This document shows, in pieces, positions 1 to 7,983 of a DNA stretch of 64,000 nt. Numbering within the stretch: position 1 is the first letter of the stretch; every line of letters starts with the position of its first letter. The notes below the pieces were generated by a model. It was not told the DNA's origin, did not search any database, and saw nothing but the letters and a program-made list of their open reading frames with translations. The stretch spans positions 186,001 to 250,000 of the forward strand of contig NZ_JAGGLR010000017.1 of NCBI RefSeq assembly GCF_017874715.1. The letters run 5' to 3'. Both the position numbers and the translations under genes were made by a program. The DNA is from Streptomyces iranensis. Its GTDB lineage: Bacteria > Actinomycetota > Actinomycetes > Streptomycetales > Streptomycetaceae.

Positions 1-1
1 C

Positions 2-58
2 CAGGCGCTGATCTCGCTCGTCTCGCATCTGATCGAGACGCTGACGGAGGCGTCGTGA
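2..58 (+). CDS. C-terminal end of a conservon CvnD-type GTP-binding protein (partial)
   Basis: An open frame runs from the window edge to a TGA at 56-58 and encodes only the last 18 residues, ending IETLTEAS. The stop overlaps the GTG start of the next gene in a GTGA arrangement, so the two are translationally coupled. In Streptomyces conservons the gene order is cvnA (histidine-kinase-like), cvnB (roadblock), cvnC (DUF742), cvnD (Ras-like GTPase), then often two P450 genes. The two P450s that follow make a CvnD identity the best inference. Eighteen residues carry no diagnostic motif, so the identity rests on context only. Confidence 0.5.
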   Translation, partial: QALISLVSHLIETLTEAS

Positions 59-1374
59 CCGCCCGAGCCGCCTCCCGGGTGCCGCTGTACGGGACCGCGC
101 TCGACGGTCCGCTCACCGACCTGTACGAGCGGATGCGGCGCGACCACGGTCCGGTGGTCCCGGTGGAGATCGCACCCCGGGTCGAGGCATGGCTGGTCAT
201 CGGCCACCGTGAGCTGCTCCATCTCACCCGCGACGAGCAGTACTTCTCCCATGACCCGCGCCGCTGGACCCCGCTGCGCGAGGGCCGGGTGGCCGCCGAC
301 TCGCCGCTGATGCCGCTCGTGGGCTGGCGCCCCGCGCTGCTGTTCGCGGACGGCGCGGCGCACCGCCGGATGCGCTCGGCGGTGGCCGACGCGCTGGGGC
401 GGGTCAACGGCCATGAGCTGATCCGCAGGGTGCGGGCCACCGCGGAGCGGCTGGTCGCCGGGTTCGCCGACCAGCACGAGGCGGATCTGGTCGAGAGTTA
501 CGCGCGCATCCTGCCGCTCCAGGTCGTCACCGAACTACTGGGCCTCGACGAGGAGAACGGGGCCCGGCTGGTCGAGACGCTCACCACGATCGTCGCCCCG
601 ACCGTGGCCGCCACCGGCGCCAACAAGCGGATGGGTCAGATCCTGCTCCAGCTGATCGCCGGGAAGAAGCGGCGGCCGGGCGCGGATCTGACGTCCTGGC
701 TGCTGGAGCACCCCGTCGGGCTCAGCGACGAGGAGGTGCTGCACAACCTCGTGGTGATCATCGTCGCGGGCAACAACACCACCGTGAACTGGATCGCCTC
801 CACGCTCCAGATCCTGCTCACCGACCCCGCGTTCCGCTCCTCGCTGGCCCGCGGCCACCTGACCGTGGACGACGCCCTGGACCTGGTGTTGTGGCGCCAG
901 CCGCCCACCCAGAACTTCCCCGGCCGCTACGCCACCCGCGATCTGCGCTTCGGCGGCCAGGACATCCGCGCCGGGGACATGCTCATCCTGGGCCTCGCGG
1001 GCGCCAACGCGGACCCCGAGGTGCTGCCCGAGGACGGGCGTCCGGTGGTCGGCAACCGCTCGTACCTCGCCTTCGGGGCGGGCCCGCATGGCTGCCCGGC
1101 GCGGGATCCGGCCCGGCTGATCACCCGTACCGCCGTGGACACGCTGCGGCACCGGCTGCCGGACATGGAGATCGCGGTGCCGGAGGAGCAGCTTCCGTGG
1201 ATCACCTCGCCGTGGTCCAAGGGTCTGGCCAAGCTGCCGGTACGGTTCTCCGTGCCGCAGCTGGCCGCCGATGCTCCGGGTTCGGGCTCGGGCTCGGCGT
1301 CGGGTTCGGTTTCGGCTTCGGGCTCGGGTTCGGGCTCGGTGGCCTCGAGCTCACCGGCAACGCCCTCCGACTGA
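55..1374 (+). CDS. Cytochrome P450, CYP157-like (conservon P450 lacking ExxR)
   Basis: This 439-residue protein is a soluble bacterial P450. The haem-ligand loop reads FGAGPHGC with the cysteine at residue 347, and the I-helix reads AGNNTT. The K-helix, where nearly all P450s have E-x-x-R, reads D276-L-V-L-W280 followed by RQPPTQN. CYP157 members of Streptomyces conservons are known for exactly this loss, so the protein is placed there. The GTG start at 55 overlaps the upstream TGA, and a CYP154-like gene follows 41 bp downstream, the usual cvnE-cvnF pair. The substrate is unknown. The last 25 or so residues are a Gly/Ser tail encoded by a hexanucleotide-like repeat (1278-1341), probably a later expansion. 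The fold call is firm and the subfamily call is inferred from motif and context. Confidence 0.88.
   Translation: MTARAASRVPLYGTALDGPLTDLYERMRRDHGPVVPVEIAPRVEAWLVIGHRELLHLTRDEQYFSHDPRRWTPLREGRVAADSPLMPLVGWRPALLFADGAAHRRMRSAVADALGRVNGHELIRRVRATAERLVAGFADQHEADLVESYARILPLQVVTELLGLDEENGARLVETLTTIVAPTVAATGANKRMGQILLQLIAGKKRRPGADLTSWLLEHPVGLSDEEVLHNLVVIIVAGNNTTVNWIASTLQILLTDPAFRSSLARGHLTVDDALDLVLWRQPPTQNFPGRYATRDLRFGGQDIRAGDMLILGLAGANADPEVLPEDGRPVVGNRSYLAFGAGPHGCPARDPARLITRTAVDTLRHRLPDMEIAVPEEQLPWITSPWSKGLAKLPVRFSVPQLAADAPGSGSGSASGSVSASGSGSGSVASSSPATPSD
1278..1341 (+). repeat. Hexanucleotide-type (TCGGGN) repeat in the P450 3' end
   Basis: Reiterated TTCGGG, CTCGGG and TCGGTT units encode the Gly-Ser tail of the CYP157-like protein. 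Comparable runs occur in the FAD reductase near 2873-2928 (GGTGCG/GGTTCC units) and in the GH3 gene near 17116-17145 (GACCTC units). Confidence 0.8.
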
Positions 1375-1415
1375 CCACCGGTCCCGACCCCCGACTCCCC
1401 CGCAGGAGACAGCAG

Positions 1416-2693
1416 ATGACCGACGGCCGATGCCCCGTGTCGCACGCCGACCCCGCCGCACCGCACCGCCTGGACCCCACCGGGGCGCGCCAGCACGCGG
1501 TGAACGAAGAGCTGCGCGCCCGCGGGGCCGCGGTCCCGGTCCTGCTGCCCGGTGACGTACCGGCGTACGCCATCACCCGGCACGAGGAGCTGAAGGACTT
1601 CGTCACCCACCCCGACGTGGCCAAGAACGCCTGCCACTTCGCCGCGTTGCAGAACGACGAGCTCCCGCCCGGCTGGCCGATGCGGACCTTCGCCACCGTG
1701 CGCGGCATGATCACCGCGGATGGCGAGGACCACAAGCGGCTGCGGTCCCTGGTGACCCGGGCGTTCACCCCGCGCCGGGTGGAGGCGCTGCGTCCGGTGG
1801 TCCACGAGCTGACCGGCACGCTGCTGGAGCGGCTGGGCGAGGCCGCCGCCGCCGATCCGGACGGGGTGGCCGATCTGCGCCGCCACTTCGCACTGCCCCT
1901 GCCCATGAGCGTGATCTGCCAGCTGCTGGGCGTCGACGACCACTACCAGGACCGGCTGCACGAGCTGTCCAACGAGATCGTCTCCACCCAGACCGCGCCC
2001 GAGCGGGTCCCGGCCGCCAACCGCGAGATGGTGGCGATCCTCGGCCAGGTGGCCGCTGCCCGGCTGCGGGACCCCGGGGACGATCTCACCAGCGCGCTGA
2101 TCGCGGTCCGTGAGGAGGACGGCGACCGGCTCAGCGAGGAGGAGCTGATCGGCACGCTGATGCTGACGATCATCGCCGGGCACGAGACCACGCTCAATCT
2201 GATCACCAACGCGGTGCGGGCGCTGTGCAACCACCGCGATCAGCTGGATCTGGTCCGGTCCGGGGCCGCGAGCTGGAGCGATGTGGTCGAGGAGACGCTG
2301 CGGTACGACAGTCCGGTGTCCTTCTTCCCGTTCCGCTACACCACGAGGGACCTCCCGGTCGGGGACGCGGTCATCCCGAAGGGCGCGCCCGTGCTCATCT
2401 CGTACACCGCCGCCGGGCGCGACGAGCGAGCGTACGGCCCGGACGCCGGCCGCTTCGACGTCACCCGGGGCGCGCGCCATCTGTCCTTCGGCCACGGCGC
2501 CCACTTCTGCCTGGGCGCCCCGCTGGCCCGCATGGAGGCCGTGATCGCCCTCGATGCCCTCTTCACCCGCTTCCCCGCGCTGGATCTGGCGATCCCCGAC
2601 GAGGAGCTGGTCCCCCACCCCAGCTTCGTCGGCAACAGCCCGCGGCGGCTCCCCGTCCGGCCGGGGACGCCCGGGGTGGCTCACAGCGGCTGA
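1416..2693 (+). CDS. Cytochrome P450, CYP154-like (conservon P450)
   Basis: The ATG at 1416 has a GGAG ribosome-binding site 8 bp upstream and gives 425 residues starting MTDGRCPVSH, typical of CYP154 proteins. All canonical signatures are present: I-helix AGHETT, K-helix E293-T-L-R296, and haem loop FGHGAHFC with the cysteine at residue 365. The upstream part of the open frame before 1416 overlaps the previous P450 and is not used. In conservons the CYP154-type gene (cvnF) follows the CYP157-type gene. CYP154 enzymes are monooxygenases, several of which hydroxylate steroids or other hydrophobic substrates in vitro, but the physiological substrate here cannot be read from sequence. Confidence 0.92.
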   Translation: MTDGRCPVSHADPAAPHRLDPTGARQHAVNEELRARGAAVPVLLPGDVPAYAITRHEELKDFVTHPDVAKNACHFAALQNDELPPGWPMRTFATVRGMITADGEDHKRLRSLVTRAFTPRRVEALRPVVHELTGTLLERLGEAAAADPDGVADLRRHFALPLPMSVICQLLGVDDHYQDRLHELSNEIVSTQTAPERVPAANREMVAILGQVAAARLRDPGDDLTSALIAVREEDGDRLSEEELIGTLMLTIIAGHETTLNLITNAVRALCNHRDQLDLVRSGAASWSDVVEETLRYDSPVSFFPFRYTTRDLPVGDAVIPKGAPVLISYTAAGRDERAYGPDAGRFDVTRGARHLSFGHGAHFCLGAPLARMEAVIALDALFTRFPALDLAIPDEELVPHPSFVGNSPRRLPVRPGTPGVAHSG

Positions 2694-2713
2694 GGGGGCG
2701 CGCTGAGGGCAGC

Positions 2714-2751
2714 GTTGCCTACGGGAAACGGCGGGGATGCGGCCGGGTAAC
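2714..2751 (+). promoter_or_regulatory. Candidate GlnR box upstream of the nitrite reductase operon
   Basis: Four half-sites sit at exact 11-bp steps: GTTGC (2714), GAAAC (2725), GATGC (2736) and GTAAC (2747), each separated by 6 bp. This matches the gTnAC-n6-GaAAC-n6 pattern of the actinomycete nitrogen regulator GlnR with single mismatches. GlnR is known to control nirBD in Streptomyces. The box lies 24 bp before the first gene of the operon. Binding is inferred. Confidence 0.5.
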
Positions 2752-2774
2752 AGGCACCCCGCAGGCTTCCTGGC

Positions 2775-4934
2775 ATGGAGTCGTACAGGAAGCCGAGGAG
2801 CCCGAGCCGCCGCCGGGTGGTGATCGTCGGCGGCGGCATGGCGGGCACGAGGCTGGCGCAGCAGCTTGACGTGGGTTCGGGTGCGGGTGCGGGTGCGGGT
2901 ACCGGTGCCGGTTCCGGTTCCGGTTCCGTCGAGGTCACGATCATCGGCGAGGAGCCGCACCCCGCGTACAACCGGGTGCTGCTCGCCGAGGTACTCGCCG
3001 GGCGGTACGCCCCGGAGGTCATCGCGCTCCCCGCCCCCTCGGCCGAGGTACGGCGGCTCAGCGGGGTGCGGGCGGTGCGCATCGACCGCCCCACGGCGGA
3101 GGTGGTGTGCGACGACGGCCGCCGCGTGCCGTACGACGCGCTGGTGCTGGCCACCGGCTCCAACCCGGTGCTGCCGCCGCTGCGCGGCCTGTTCGAACCG
3201 GACGGCCACGAGCTTCCGGACGGCGTCCACGCCTTCCGCACCATGGACGACTGCCTGGCCCTCGGCGCCGCCGTACGCCCCGGGGCGCGGGCCGTCGTCA
3301 TCGGCGGCGGACTCCTGGGGGTCTCCGCAGCGCGTGCGCTGGCCCAGCGCGGCGCCCAGGTGGTCCTGGCGCAGCAGGGCGAGCACCTGATGGAGCGCCA
3401 GTTGGACCCGGGCGCGTCAGGGGTCCTGCGACGGCATATGGCGGCGCTGGGCGTGGAGGTCCACACGGAGTGCCGCGTCCGCGGCCTGCGCACGCGCGCG
3501 GTGAGCGGCGGGCGCGCGGTGGACGGCGGGCGCGCGGTGAGCGGCGGGCGCGCGGTGAGCGGTGTCGAACTGGCCGACGGATACGCCCTGGAGGCGGACC
3601 TGGTCGTGCTGGCGTGCGGGGTCCGCCCACGGGTCGGGTTGGCGGTGGCCGCTGGGCTGGAGGTGGCGCGGGGGGTCGTGATCGACGACGAGCTGCGGAC
3701 GAGTGATCCGCGGGTGTTCGCGATCGGCGACTGCGGGGAGCACGCGGGGGTCGTGTACGGCTTGGCGGGCGCCGCGCAGGAACAGGCGGACGTGCTGGCG
3801 CGCCTGCTCTCCCCCACCCCGCCCCTCCCCGAACCTATGGGGCTCCGCCCCCTAGACCCCCACGAGGCCTCCGCCCCCGACCCCACCCAGGGCTCCGCCC
3901 CAGGACCCAGCCAGGGCTCCGCCCCGAACCCCGACCAGGGCCCCGCCCTCGAACCCGACCAGGACTCCGCCCCAGGACCCCGCCAGGGCTCCGCCCCTGG
4001 GGCCGCCCGGGACTCCGCCCCCACCCCCCGCCATGGCTCCGCCCTCGAACCCAGCCAGGGCTCCGCCCCCACCCCCCGCAGGGGCTCCGCCCCGAACCCC
4101 GACCAGGGCCCCGCCCTCGAACCCGACCAGGGCTCCGCCCTCGAACCCGCCCGGGACTCCGCCCCCACCCCCCGCCATGGCTCCGCCCTCGAACCCTCCC
4201 CGGGCTCCGCCCCGAACCCCGACCAGGGCTCCGCCCTCGCACCCGCCCGGGGCTCCGCCCCAGGACCCCGCCGGGGCTCCGCCCCTGGGGCCGAGCGGGG
4301 CTCCGCCCCCGACCCCGCGCCTGGGGACCAGGTTGTGGGCGATCGTCCCGCGGAGGGGGCACCTCCCAGCGGTAGCTGGGGGAGGAACGGATGGGCACAA
4401 CCCGGGCACCGGGCCGCGCCCGGCGACGAAACCCCGACCCGCAACACCGACGCCGCACCCGCCGACCACCCTGCGGGGGCGCAACCCGGGCACCGGGCCG
4501 CGCCCGGCGACGAAACCCCGACCCGCAACACCGACACCACACCCGCCGACCACCCTGCGGGGGCGCAACCCGGGCACCGGGCCGCGCCCGGCAGTGAGAC
4601 CGTGCCCCGGTACCACGGCACCCGTACGCTCACCCGCCTCACCCTCACCGCAGCGCCCGGCTCCGCCGGAGCGAGCGCGTCGGGCACCGATGGCCCCCTC
4701 GACCTCGCCGCCTTCGGCAACCCCACCCCCGCCCCCGGCGACGACGTCATTCACCTCACCGACGCCACCCGCAACACGTACCGCAAAGTCGTGGTCCGCG
4801 GTGACCGCCTGCTCGGGGGCATTCTGCTCGGCGATCTCGGCACCGTTGGCGCGCTCGCCCGTACCTGGGAGAGCGATGAGCCGCTTCCCGCCACCCCCTT
4901 GCTCCACCTGCTGACCAACGATGGAGGGTCCTGA
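2775..4934 (+). CDS. Nitrite-reductase-associated FAD/NAD(P) oxidoreductase with large internal repeat insertion
   Basis: The N-terminal 345 or so residues are a pyridine nucleotide-disulphide oxidoreductase. They include a dinucleotide-binding VVIVGGGMAG, a second nucleotide site VVIGGGLLG, and the FAD-closing FAIGDCGEH. The last 110 residues (YRKVVVRGDRLLGGILLGD) match the C-terminal part of the NirB FAD domain. Between them, residues of about 345-608 are almost pure repeat: 19 copies of an 8-residue unit of type QGSAPxPx and then 2.4 copies of a 28-residue unit. Removing the insert leaves about 455 residues, the expected size. The gene stops 2 bp before nirB and is first in the operon, so it probably feeds electrons to or assists nitrite reduction. 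Whether the expanded protein folds is unknown. Start ATG 2775 has a weak ribosome-binding site. Confidence 0.82.
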   Translation: MESYRKPRSPSRRRVVIVGGGMAGTRLAQQLDVGSGAGAGAGTGAGSGSGSVEVTIIGEEPHPAYNRVLLAEVLAGRYAPEVIALPAPSAEVRRLSGVRAVRIDRPTAEVVCDDGRRVPYDALVLATGSNPVLPPLRGLFEPDGHELPDGVHAFRTMDDCLALGAAVRPGARAVVIGGGLLGVSAARALAQRGAQVVLAQQGEHLMERQLDPGASGVLRRHMAALGVEVHTECRVRGLRTRAVSGGRAVDGGRAVSGGRAVSGVELADGYALEADLVVLACGVRPRVGLAVAAGLEVARGVVIDDELRTSDPRVFAIGDCGEHAGVVYGLAGAAQEQADVLARLLSPTPPLPEPMGLRPLDPHEASAPDPTQGSAPGPSQGSAPNPDQGPALEPDQDSAPGPRQGSAPGAARDSAPTPRHGSALEPSQGSAPTPRRGSAPNPDQGPALEPDQGSALEPARDSAPTPRHGSALEPSPGSAPNPDQGSALAPARGSAPGPRRGSAPGAERGSAPDPAPGDQVVGDRPAEGAPPSGSWGRNGWAQPGHRAAPGDETPTRNTDAAPADHPAGAQPGHRAAPGDETPTRNTDTTPADHPAGAQPGHRAAPGSETVPRYHGTRTLTRLTLTAAPGSAGASASGTDGPLDLAAFGNPTPAPGDDVIHLTDATRNTYRKVVVRGDRLLGGILLGDLGTVGALARTWESDEPLPATPLLHLLTNDGGS
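3864..4319 (+). repeat. In-frame tandem array, 19 x 24 bp, inside the FAD oxidoreductase gene
   Basis: Nineteen consecutive 24-bp units share the core GGCTCCGCCC and vary at the last 8-10 bases. They stay in one register, so each encodes 8 residues (consensus QGSAPxPx). The sequence just before (3811-3860) resembles the left end of the intergenic element found at 12401 and 35547, suggesting insertion of that element followed by slippage expansion. Confidence 0.95.
4355..4384 (+). repeat. 30-bp palindromic repeat module, coding copy 1
   Basis: The module starts GGGGGCACCTCCCAGC and ends TAGCTGGGGGAG. It is identical to 12486-12515 in an intergenic element, and its reverse complement with one mismatch is at 57809-57838 in the caspase-VMAP gene. 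It can fold as a hairpin. Confidence 0.9.
4395..4592 (+). repeat. 84-bp tandem repeat, about 2.4 copies
   Basis: Units begin at 4395, 4479 and 4563 (the last a partial copy of 30 bp). They are nearly identical and in frame, encoding a 28-residue unit that starts AQPGHRAAPGDETPT. The array directly follows the 30-bp module. Confidence 0.92.
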
Positions 4935-4936
4935 CG

Positions 4937-7585
4937 ATGAGCGCATCGAATCCCCGAACCGCCGAGCACGCCGAAAACGCCGAGCACGCCGAGAACGCCG
5001 CACCCACCATCGTGCTCGTCGGCCACGGCATGGTCGGCCAGCGGTTTCTCGAGGCGCTGGCCGAACGGAAGGTCACGGAGACCGCCCGCGTCGTCGTGTT
5101 CTGCGAGGAGCCCCGCCCCGCCTATGACCGCGTCCAGCTGACCTCGTACTTCTCCGGGCGCACCCCGGACGAGCTCTCCCTCGTCGAGGAGGGCTTCATA
5201 GCGCGCCACGGCATCGAGTTGCGCCTGGGCGACCCGGCCCAGGTCATCGACCGCGACGCCCGCACCGTGACCAGCCAATCCGGGCTGACCGTCACCTACG
5301 ACGCGCTCGTGCTGGCCACCGGCTCGTATCCGTTCGTCCCGCCCGTGCCCGGCAAGGACAGCGACGGTTGCTTCGTCTACCGGACCGTTGAGGATCTGCT
5401 CGCGATCGAGGAGTACGCCACGAACCGCTCGTCCGGCGTCGTCGTCGGCGGCGGGCTGCTCGGCCTCGAGGCCGCCGGTGCGCTCAAGGGGCTCGGGCTC
5501 ACCACCCACATCGTGGAGTTCAACCCGCGTCTGATGGCCATCCAGGTGGACGAGGGCGGCGGCGCCGCGCTGCGCCGCACGGTCGAGGACATGGGCCTGA
5601 TCGTGCACACCGGCGTCGGCGGTAAGGAGATCACGGCGGACGGCGACGGCGCGGTCACCGCCATGACGCTGTCCGACGGCTCGTCCATCGACACCGACCT
5701 CGTCATCTTCTCGGCGGGCGTGCGCCCCCGCGATCAACTGGCCCGGGACTGTGGCCTCGACGTCGGCGAGCGCGGCGGCATCGCGGTGGACGAGACATGC
5801 CGCACCAGCGATCCCGCGGTGTACGCGATCGGCGAGTGCGCGCTGGCCGCCGACGGCCGGGTGTACGGGCTGGTCGCGCCCGGCTATGAGATGGCTCAGG
5901 TGGCCGCCGAGGCCATCGCGGACAACACCGCCACCAGCGGCTTCCGCGGCGCCGACACCTCCACCAAGCTCAAGCTCCTCGGCGTCGACGTGGCCAGCTT
6001 CGGCGACGCCCACGGCACCGCCGACGGCTGCCTGGACGTGGTCTACTCCGACTCCCGCACGGGCGTCTACAAGAAGCTCGTGGTGGGCGCCGACGGCGCC
6101 CTGCTCGGCGGGGTGCTGGTCGGCGACGCCGAGGCGTACGGCATGCTGCGCCCCCTCACCGGCTCGGTGCCGCCCGTAAGCCCCGAGCAGCTCGTCCTCC
6201 CGGCGGGGCTGGGCGCGCCCGCCGCCCTCGGCCCCTCCGCGCTGCCGGACGAGGCGGTCATCTGCAACTGCCACAACGTCACCAAGGGCGCGATCCGTTC
6301 GGCCGTCACTGACCACCACTGCACCAGCGTCCCGGAGGTGAAGAAGTGCACCAAGGCGGGCACGGGCTGCGGCAGCTGCGTCAAGGCGCTCACCTCGCTC
6401 GTCAACGACGAGCTGGAGGCGGGCGGGGTCAGCGTGGACAAGGGGCTGTGCGGCTGCTTCGCGTACACCCGCGCCGAGCTGTACGAGATCGTCCGCACCC
6501 TGCGCATCACCACCTACGCCCAGCTGCTGGACAGCCACGGCCGGGCGGAGGCCCGGGAGGGCGACGGCTGTGAGGTGTGCAAGCCCGCCGTGGCCTCGAT
6601 CATCGCCTCGCTCGCCCCGACCCTGGGCGCGAGCGGCTATGTGCTGGACGGCGAGCAGGCGGCCCTCCAGGACACCAACGACCACTTCCTGGCCAACCTC
6701 CAGCGCAACGGGTCGTATTCGATCGTCCCCCGGATCCCCGGCGGAGAGATCACCCCGGAGAAGCTGATCGTGATCGGCGAGGTGGCCCGGGACTTCGGGC
6801 TCTATACGAAGATCACCGGCGGTCAGCGGATCGACCTCTTCGGCGCCCGGGTGGACCAGCTCCCGCTGATCTGGACGCGGCTGGTGGACGCCGGTTTCGA
6901 GTCGGGCCACGCGTACGGCAAGGCGCTGCGCACCGTGAAGTCGTGCGTGGGCCAGACCTGGTGCCGCTACGGAGTGCAGGACTCGGTCCGGATGGCCATC
7001 GACCTGGAGCTGCGCTACCGGGGGCTGCGCTCACCGCACAAGCTCAAGTCGGCCGTCTCCGGCTGTGCCCGCGAATGCGCCGAGGCGCGCGGCAAGGACT
7101 TCGGCGTGATCGCCACGTCCAACGGCTGGAACCTGTACGTGGGCGGCAACGGCGGGGCGGACCCGCGCCACGCCGATCTGCTCGCCCAGGACCTGGACGA
7201 CAAGGAGCTGATCCGGCTCATCGACCGGTTCCTGATGTTCTACATCCGCACCGCGGACCGTCTGGAGCGCACCTCGGCCTGGCTGGAGCGGATCGAGGGC
7301 GGCCTGGACCACGTCCGCGAGGTGGTGGTCGAGGACTCGCTGGGGCTGGGCGCCGAGCTCGAGGCGATGATGGCCGACCATGTGACCGGCTACCGCGACG
7401 AGTGGGCCGAGACCCTGGGCGACCCCGAGCGGCTGCGGCGCTTCGTCTCCTTCGTCAACGCGCCGGGCGCACCCGACCCGACGGTGAAGTTCGTGCCCGA
7501 GCGCGACCAGGTCAAGCCGGACCTGACGATCCTGTCCGGTCCCACCCTCCCCGTCCGTACTCTCGAAGGGACTGCCAGCCGATGA
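4937..7585 (+). CDS. nirB: Assimilatory nitrite reductase [NAD(P)H], large subunit
   Basis: This 882-residue protein reduces nitrite to ammonium in the cytoplasm with electrons from NAD(P)H. Domains in order: FAD/NAD-binding region (to about residue 410); BFD-like [2Fe-2S] domain with ICNCHN and a CGSC pair; a second cysteine cluster (CGCF, CEVC); a ferredoxin-like half domain; and the sirohaem/[4Fe-4S] domain. In the last, the ligands read C-x5-C near residues 670-676 (SCVGQTWC) and C-x3-C near 708-712 (GCAREC). ATG 4937 follows the upstream stop by 2 bp, and nirD starts inside the stop codon. The first 17 residues contain a small duplication (AEHAENAEHAENA) absent from the core family. GlnR control is likely from the box at 2714. 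Confidence 0.96.
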   Translation: MSASNPRTAEHAENAEHAENAAPTIVLVGHGMVGQRFLEALAERKVTETARVVVFCEEPRPAYDRVQLTSYFSGRTPDELSLVEEGFIARHGIELRLGDPAQVIDRDARTVTSQSGLTVTYDALVLATGSYPFVPPVPGKDSDGCFVYRTVEDLLAIEEYATNRSSGVVVGGGLLGLEAAGALKGLGLTTHIVEFNPRLMAIQVDEGGGAALRRTVEDMGLIVHTGVGGKEITADGDGAVTAMTLSDGSSIDTDLVIFSAGVRPRDQLARDCGLDVGERGGIAVDETCRTSDPAVYAIGECALAADGRVYGLVAPGYEMAQVAAEAIADNTATSGFRGADTSTKLKLLGVDVASFGDAHGTADGCLDVVYSDSRTGVYKKLVVGADGALLGGVLVGDAEAYGMLRPLTGSVPPVSPEQLVLPAGLGAPAALGPSALPDEAVICNCHNVTKGAIRSAVTDHHCTSVPEVKKCTKAGTGCGSCVKALTSLVNDELEAGGVSVDKGLCGCFAYTRAELYEIVRTLRITTYAQLLDSHGRAEAREGDGCEVCKPAVASIIASLAPTLGASGYVLDGEQAALQDTNDHFLANLQRNGSYSIVPRIPGGEITPEKLIVIGEVARDFGLYTKITGGQRIDLFGARVDQLPLIWTRLVDAGFESGHAYGKALRTVKSCVGQTWCRYGVQDSVRMAIDLELRYRGLRSPHKLKSAVSGCARECAEARGKDFGVIATSNGWNLYVGGNGGADPRHADLLAQDLDDKELIRLIDRFLMFYIRTADRLERTSAWLERIEGGLDHVREVVVEDSLGLGAELEAMMADHVTGYRDEWAETLGDPERLRRFVSFVNAPGAPDPTVKFVPERDQVKPDLTILSGPTLPVRTLEGTASR

Positions 7586-7983
7586 CCATGGCACCCATGA
7601 CGCCCATGGCAGCCGAGCGGACCGCGGTCCGCGTGGAACTCCTCGTCGACCAGCGGTGGTTCACCGTCTGCGAGCTGACCGACCTCACCCCCGGGCGCGG
7701 GGTGGCCGCCCTGCTGCCGGACGGCGCCCAGGTGGCGGTCTTCCCGGACCGTTCGGGGCGCGTGTACGCGATCGCCAACCGCGACCCGTTCACCGGGGCG
7801 TATGTCCTCTCCCGGGGGCTGCTGGGCTCGGCGGGCGGGCGGCCGTTCGTCGCCTCCCCGCTGCTGAAGCAGCGCTTCGACCTGGAGACGGGGCGGTGCC
7901 TGGACGACGAGGGGGTCGTCGTCCAGGCGTATGCGACCCGTACCCGGGCGGGCTCGGACGAAGTGTCAGCCCAGGTCGCGTGA
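7582..7983 (+). CDS. nirD: Nitrite reductase small subunit
   Basis: ATG 7582 overlaps the nirB stop (ATGA) and gives 133 residues. The protein has the Rieske-like fold of NirD but lacks the cysteine/histidine cluster ligands, as is normal for NirD (VFPDRSGRVYAIANRDPF). It partners NirB in NAD(P)H-dependent nitrite reduction. The stop lies 18 bp inside the 3' end of the convergent secreted-protein gene, so the two transcripts overlap tail to tail. Confidence 0.93.
   Translation: MTMAPMTPMAAERTAVRVELLVDQRWFTVCELTDLTPGRGVAALLPDGAQVAVFPDRSGRVYAIANRDPFTGAYVLSRGLLGSAGGRPFVASPLLKQRFDLETGRCLDDEGVVVQAYATRTRAGSDEVSAQVA

Noticed and set aside
927..3386. 819-residue minus-strand open frame across the P450 genes
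   Set aside because: It is antisense to two motif-complete P450s, has no family-like sequence and shows the Arg/Gly/His-rich composition typical of shadows in GC-rich DNA.
3864..4319. CRISPR array
   Set aside because: Units are contiguous 24-bp tandem repeats without spacers, in frame within a gene, and no cas genes are present.
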